64,000 nt of DNA from Peteryoungia rhizophila (GTDB taxonomy: Bacteria; Pseudomonadota; Alphaproteobacteria; Rhizobiales; Rhizobiaceae). A program made the translations under genes and the position numbers. This document shows, one piece after another, positions 61,892 to 64,000 of this stretch (positions are counted from its first letter, which is position 1; each line of letters starts with the position of its first letter). The DNA lies in assembly GCF_004912145.1 (NCBI RefSeq), contig NZ_STGT01000002.1, forward strand, positions 124,001 through 188,000. The letters are read 5' to 3'. Below the pieces are notes generated by a model. The model was not told the origin of the DNA. It did not search any database and saw only the letters and a program-made list of their open reading frames with translations.

Positions 61892-61919
61892 ATGCGCGGA
61901 TGTCAGTTCGGGATGCGGT

Positions 61920-62354
61920 TCAAGTCGGGAACCCGTCGAATTGCGGCAGGTCGTCGAGGATCTCGTACCACGGCGCCTTGGAAGCCACGAAGATGTGCAG
62001 GGATGGCTTGGTCGATGGCGGGTCGATCAGGGTGCCCATAGGCACATGAACCTTCACGGTGCCGTTTTCGGCAATCCAGGAATAGACGAGAGAGCCGCAA
62101 GTCTGGCAATGCAGGTCGTGAATGCGGTCGGGATCGCCGTGGCGAAAGAGTCTGTCCTTGCCCGTCGTAACGGAGAAATCCTCAGGCGCAACACCCGCGA
62201 TCGGCTTGAAAGCCGAGCCTGTCGTGCGACGGCATTTCGAACAATGGCAGTTGATCGCATAGAGAAAACGATCGGCGACCTCATAGGTCACGGCACCGCA
62301 CATGCAGCCGCCGCGCAGCCTGCGTGTGGCGGAGTTCTCGCTCTTGTCGTCCAT
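61920..62354 (-). CDS. GFA-family protein (glutathione-dependent formaldehyde-activating enzyme fold)
   Basis: A 144-residue zinc-binding protein of the GFA/CENP-V fold. Cys clusters are GGCMCGAVTYEV, YAINCHCSKCRRTTGSAF and LHCQTCGSLVYSW, the usual six or seven ligands for two zincs. Family members are often annotated as S-(hydroxymethyl)glutathione synthase, but most have unknown substrates. It stands alone between terminators and the next minus-strand operon. Confidence 0.88.
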   Translation of the reverse strand: MDDKSENSATRRLRGGCMCGAVTYEVADRFLYAINCHCSKCRRTTGSAFKPIAGVAPEDFSVTTGKDRLFRHGDPDRIHDLHCQTCGSLVYSWIAENGTVKVHVPMGTLIDPPSTKPSLHIFVASKAPWYEILDDLPQFDGFPT

Positions 62355-62406
62355 GGTTGCCCTCCCTCCAGCAAACTAGGCGCGTGAGGCAAGGCCTTGC
62401 AAGACC

Positions 62407-63498
62407 CTACCAGACGAGGCCGCGTGCCGCGATGTCTTCCACCCGGGTGACGATGCCGTCGCGGTGGAAGGTCATGACATCGAAGAGGTTGGAGACGACA
62501 CAGGTGTGGTTCGGGATTATCCGCACCTTCTCGCCGATCTCAGGGCGCCGGCCGGTGACTTTCGACAGATCGACCGTGCCATGCTCCTCGGAAAGACCGG
62601 TGATGACCGCGTCCGGGTACTCAAAGATCAGGCCATAGTCCGAAAAGCCCAGGAGGTCCGAGGTCAGGGCCTTGGAGCCGGCGTCGAGGATAGCGCGATC
62701 CTCGGTCGGGCGGGAGACGACGGTGGCGAGGATGTGCATGGCGCAGTCGTCGAGGCTGCAATGGCCTGACCTCGCCATGGCGCGGTCGTTGTAGACATAG
62801 GTGCCGGCCCGATGCTCGGTCGCTGAGGTCACCTTGTGTGCAGAGAAGAGGCTGGGCGTGCCGCCATTGGAGACGATGGGGCAGGGGATGCCTCGGGCAG
62901 CGAGGCCGGCGAGTGTCGCGGCGAAGAAAGCTTCCACTGCCTCTTCGGTATCGGCCTTGGGGTAAGTGAGGATGCCGGCGAAGATGAGGCCGGGGACTGC
63001 AACAATCGCCTCGGCAAGTGCCACCGCCGACTCCGGGCTCTGAACGCCGCAGCGTCCGCCGCCCGTGTCACACTCGACGAGAACGCTGAGCGGTCGGATC
63101 TCAGAGAAAGCCGACGAGAGGCCGCGCACCGTCATTTCGCTGTCGGCAACGACCTTCAGGCCGGAAATGCGGGCGTTTAGCGCCGCGAGCCGTTCAAGCT
63201 TCTCCGAGCCCAGAATGTTGAAGGTGATCAGCAGGTCCTCGAAGCCGGCATCGGCGAAGATCTCGGCTTCGGTAATCTTCTGGCAGTTGATGCCCTTCGC
63301 GCCGGCCTTCGCCTGCTGGCTGGCGATCGCCGGGATCTTGTGGGTCTTGATGTGCGGACGGAAGGCGAGGCCGTGGCTGTCCATATAGGCCTGCACACGC
63401 TCGATATTGGTGACAAGCTTCCGCTCGTCGATCATCGGAAGCGGCGTGGAGAGTTCTGATATCGGCTGGCCAGGTTTGGGGCGGGGCAGTCCCATCAT
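62407..63498 (-). CDS. PLP-dependent D-threonine aldolase / D-serine dehydratase-like protein
   Basis: A 363-residue fold-type III enzyme (alanine racemase-like N-terminus). The Schiff-base Lys lies in RPHIKTHKIPAIA, VLVECDTGGGRCGVQSPE follows, and the metal ligands are in NHTCVVSNLFDVM. Relatives cleave D-threonine or beta-hydroxy-D-aspartate or dehydrate D-serine. It overlaps the M81 peptidase-like gene as ATGA, so both probably act in one pathway for D-amino-acid-containing or related compounds. Confidence 0.85.
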   Translation of the reverse strand: MMGLPRPKPGQPISELSTPLPMIDERKLVTNIERVQAYMDSHGLAFRPHIKTHKIPAIASQQAKAGAKGINCQKITEAEIFADAGFEDLLITFNILGSEKLERLAALNARISGLKVVADSEMTVRGLSSAFSEIRPLSVLVECDTGGGRCGVQSPESAVALAEAIVAVPGLIFAGILTYPKADTEEAVEAFFAATLAGLAARGIPCPIVSNGGTPSLFSAHKVTSATEHRAGTYVYNDRAMARSGHCSLDDCAMHILATVVSRPTEDRAILDAGSKALTSDLLGFSDYGLIFEYPDAVITGLSEEHGTVDLSKVTGRRPEIGEKVRIIPNHTCVVSNLFDVMTFHRDGIVTRVEDIAARGLVW

Positions 63499-64000
63499 GC
63501 GGCCTCGCTGCCTTCGGGCGTCTCGTGCGGATTGGCCATGATCGGCCAGATATCGCGGCGCACATGCCGATAGGCGGTCTTGGCCGGGTCGTTCGGATAG
63601 GGCGTGCCGGCGGCGCAGTAGAGAATATCCGAGGCGATCTGCGAAAAGGCGGCATAGAAGTGGTTGGTGGACTTGATGACCAGCAGGTGCTTGCTCGTCG
63701 GGTCGATGCCGAGCGCGGTAAAAAGCGACGGATCGTAGCTCTGGACGCGGACCGAGCTCAGGATGATGTCGATGCCCTCAAGCCGGATATGGGCGGCGTC
63801 GCCGAAGGGGGCGATGCTGTCGCCGAAGCGCATCTCGGCATTGGGCACGACCTTGACCACCTTGACCAGTCCATCGACCGGATGACCGGTGCCAGGAGCG
63901 GACTTGGCGCCGAAGCGCAGCGGGATTTCAGCACCTCCGCCGGCAGCCATGCAGATCTGCACGGCAATCGGGTCCCAGATCATACCGATAGCGGCGTTGG
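63495..64000 (-). CDS. M81 family metallopeptidase (MlrC-like), C-terminal part
   Basis: About 168 residues visible; the frame remains open past the window end (reads ...NAAIGMIWDP at the edge), so the N-terminal metallopeptidase half is missing. The segment MAAGGGAEIPLRFGAKSAPGTGHPVDGLVKV with FTALGIDPTSKHLLVIKSTNHFYAAF matches the C-terminal domain of MlrC, the microcystin-degrading enzyme family. In non-microcystin organisms it is often next to D-threonine aldolase-like genes, as here. Confidence 0.8.
   Translation of the reverse strand, partial: NAAIGMIWDPIAVQICMAAGGGAEIPLRFGAKSAPGTGHPVDGLVKVVKVVPNAEMRFGDSIAPFGDAAHIRLEGIDIILSSVRVQSYDPSLFTALGIDPTSKHLLVIKSTNHFYAAFSQIASDILYCAAGTPYPNDPAKTAYRHVRRDIWPIMANPHETPEGSEAA

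Overview
The window looks like chromosomal or chromid DNA of an alphaproteobacterium of the Rhizobiaceae type that also carries an aerobic anoxygenic photosynthesis gene cluster. Reasons: high GC with NAD/ATG-overlap operons, a RIME-like rhizobial intergenic mosaic element at 47984-48106, rhizobial-style ABC sugar operons, and a continuous block of bacteriochlorophyll and carotenoid genes.

Region 1 (1-12930) is the photosynthesis cluster: bchX (cut by the window edge), bchC, crtF and crtE on the minus strand; crtD and crtC on the plus strand; then a minus-strand operon bchI-bchD-bchO-crtI-crtB-small membrane protein in which almost every junction is an ATGA or short stop/start overlap. The encoded steps are magnesium chelation (BchI, BchD), late bacteriochlorophyll a synthesis (BchC, BchX) and carotenoid synthesis from FPP to methoxylated carotenoids (CrtE, B, I, C, D, F). 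TGT-N12-ACA boxes typical of the repressor PpsR/CrtJ lie in front of bchC (a tandem pair 8 bp apart), between crtE and crtD (a perfect palindrome) and in front of bchI.

Region 2 (12981-18339) is an RND efflux pump (permease, adaptor, DUF2892 membrane protein) with a BigR/SqrR-type ArsR repressor that has two cysteines spaced as in the sulfide sensors, and a divergent DUF442 sulfur-transferase/phosphatase-like gene. Region 3 (18456-20430) holds a putative two-winged-helix regulator, a cheW and a doubtful small ORF with a long hairpin.

Region 4 (20437-36595) is a 12-gene minus-strand alginate-type polysaccharide operon, algD-alg8-alg44-algA-algG-algI-algJ-(Sel1 protein)-algX-algF-(915-residue Sel1 protein)-algL, with an orphan response regulator upstream. 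It departs from the Pseudomonas paradigm in several ways: the lyase-like protein has Leu for the catalytic His, the epimerase-like protein lacks the DPHD motif, the Alg44 PilZ domain lacks the c-di-GMP RxxxR motif, no AlgE porin is present and the AlgK role seems split between two non-lipidated Sel1 proteins. It is the best candidate here for an undescribed variant system.

Region 5 (38122-64000) is transport and catabolism: an orphan ParA; a galactofuranose-type ABC operon (ytfQRT-yjfF) with a FadR-type regulator; a second FadR-type regulator divergent from a Pot-type ABC operon with a hydantoin-racemase-like protein and an acetyltransferase; an amino-sugar operon (GntR, SIS-domain deaminase/isomerase, nagA, ROK kinase, GNAT); a divergent Gfo/Idh/MocA plus carbohydrate ABC operon; and finally a GFA-family protein, a D-threonine aldolase-like PLP enzyme and the C-terminal part of an M81 (MlrC) peptidase cut by the window end. 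No rRNA, tRNA, CRISPR array, insertion sequence or phage gene was recognised.
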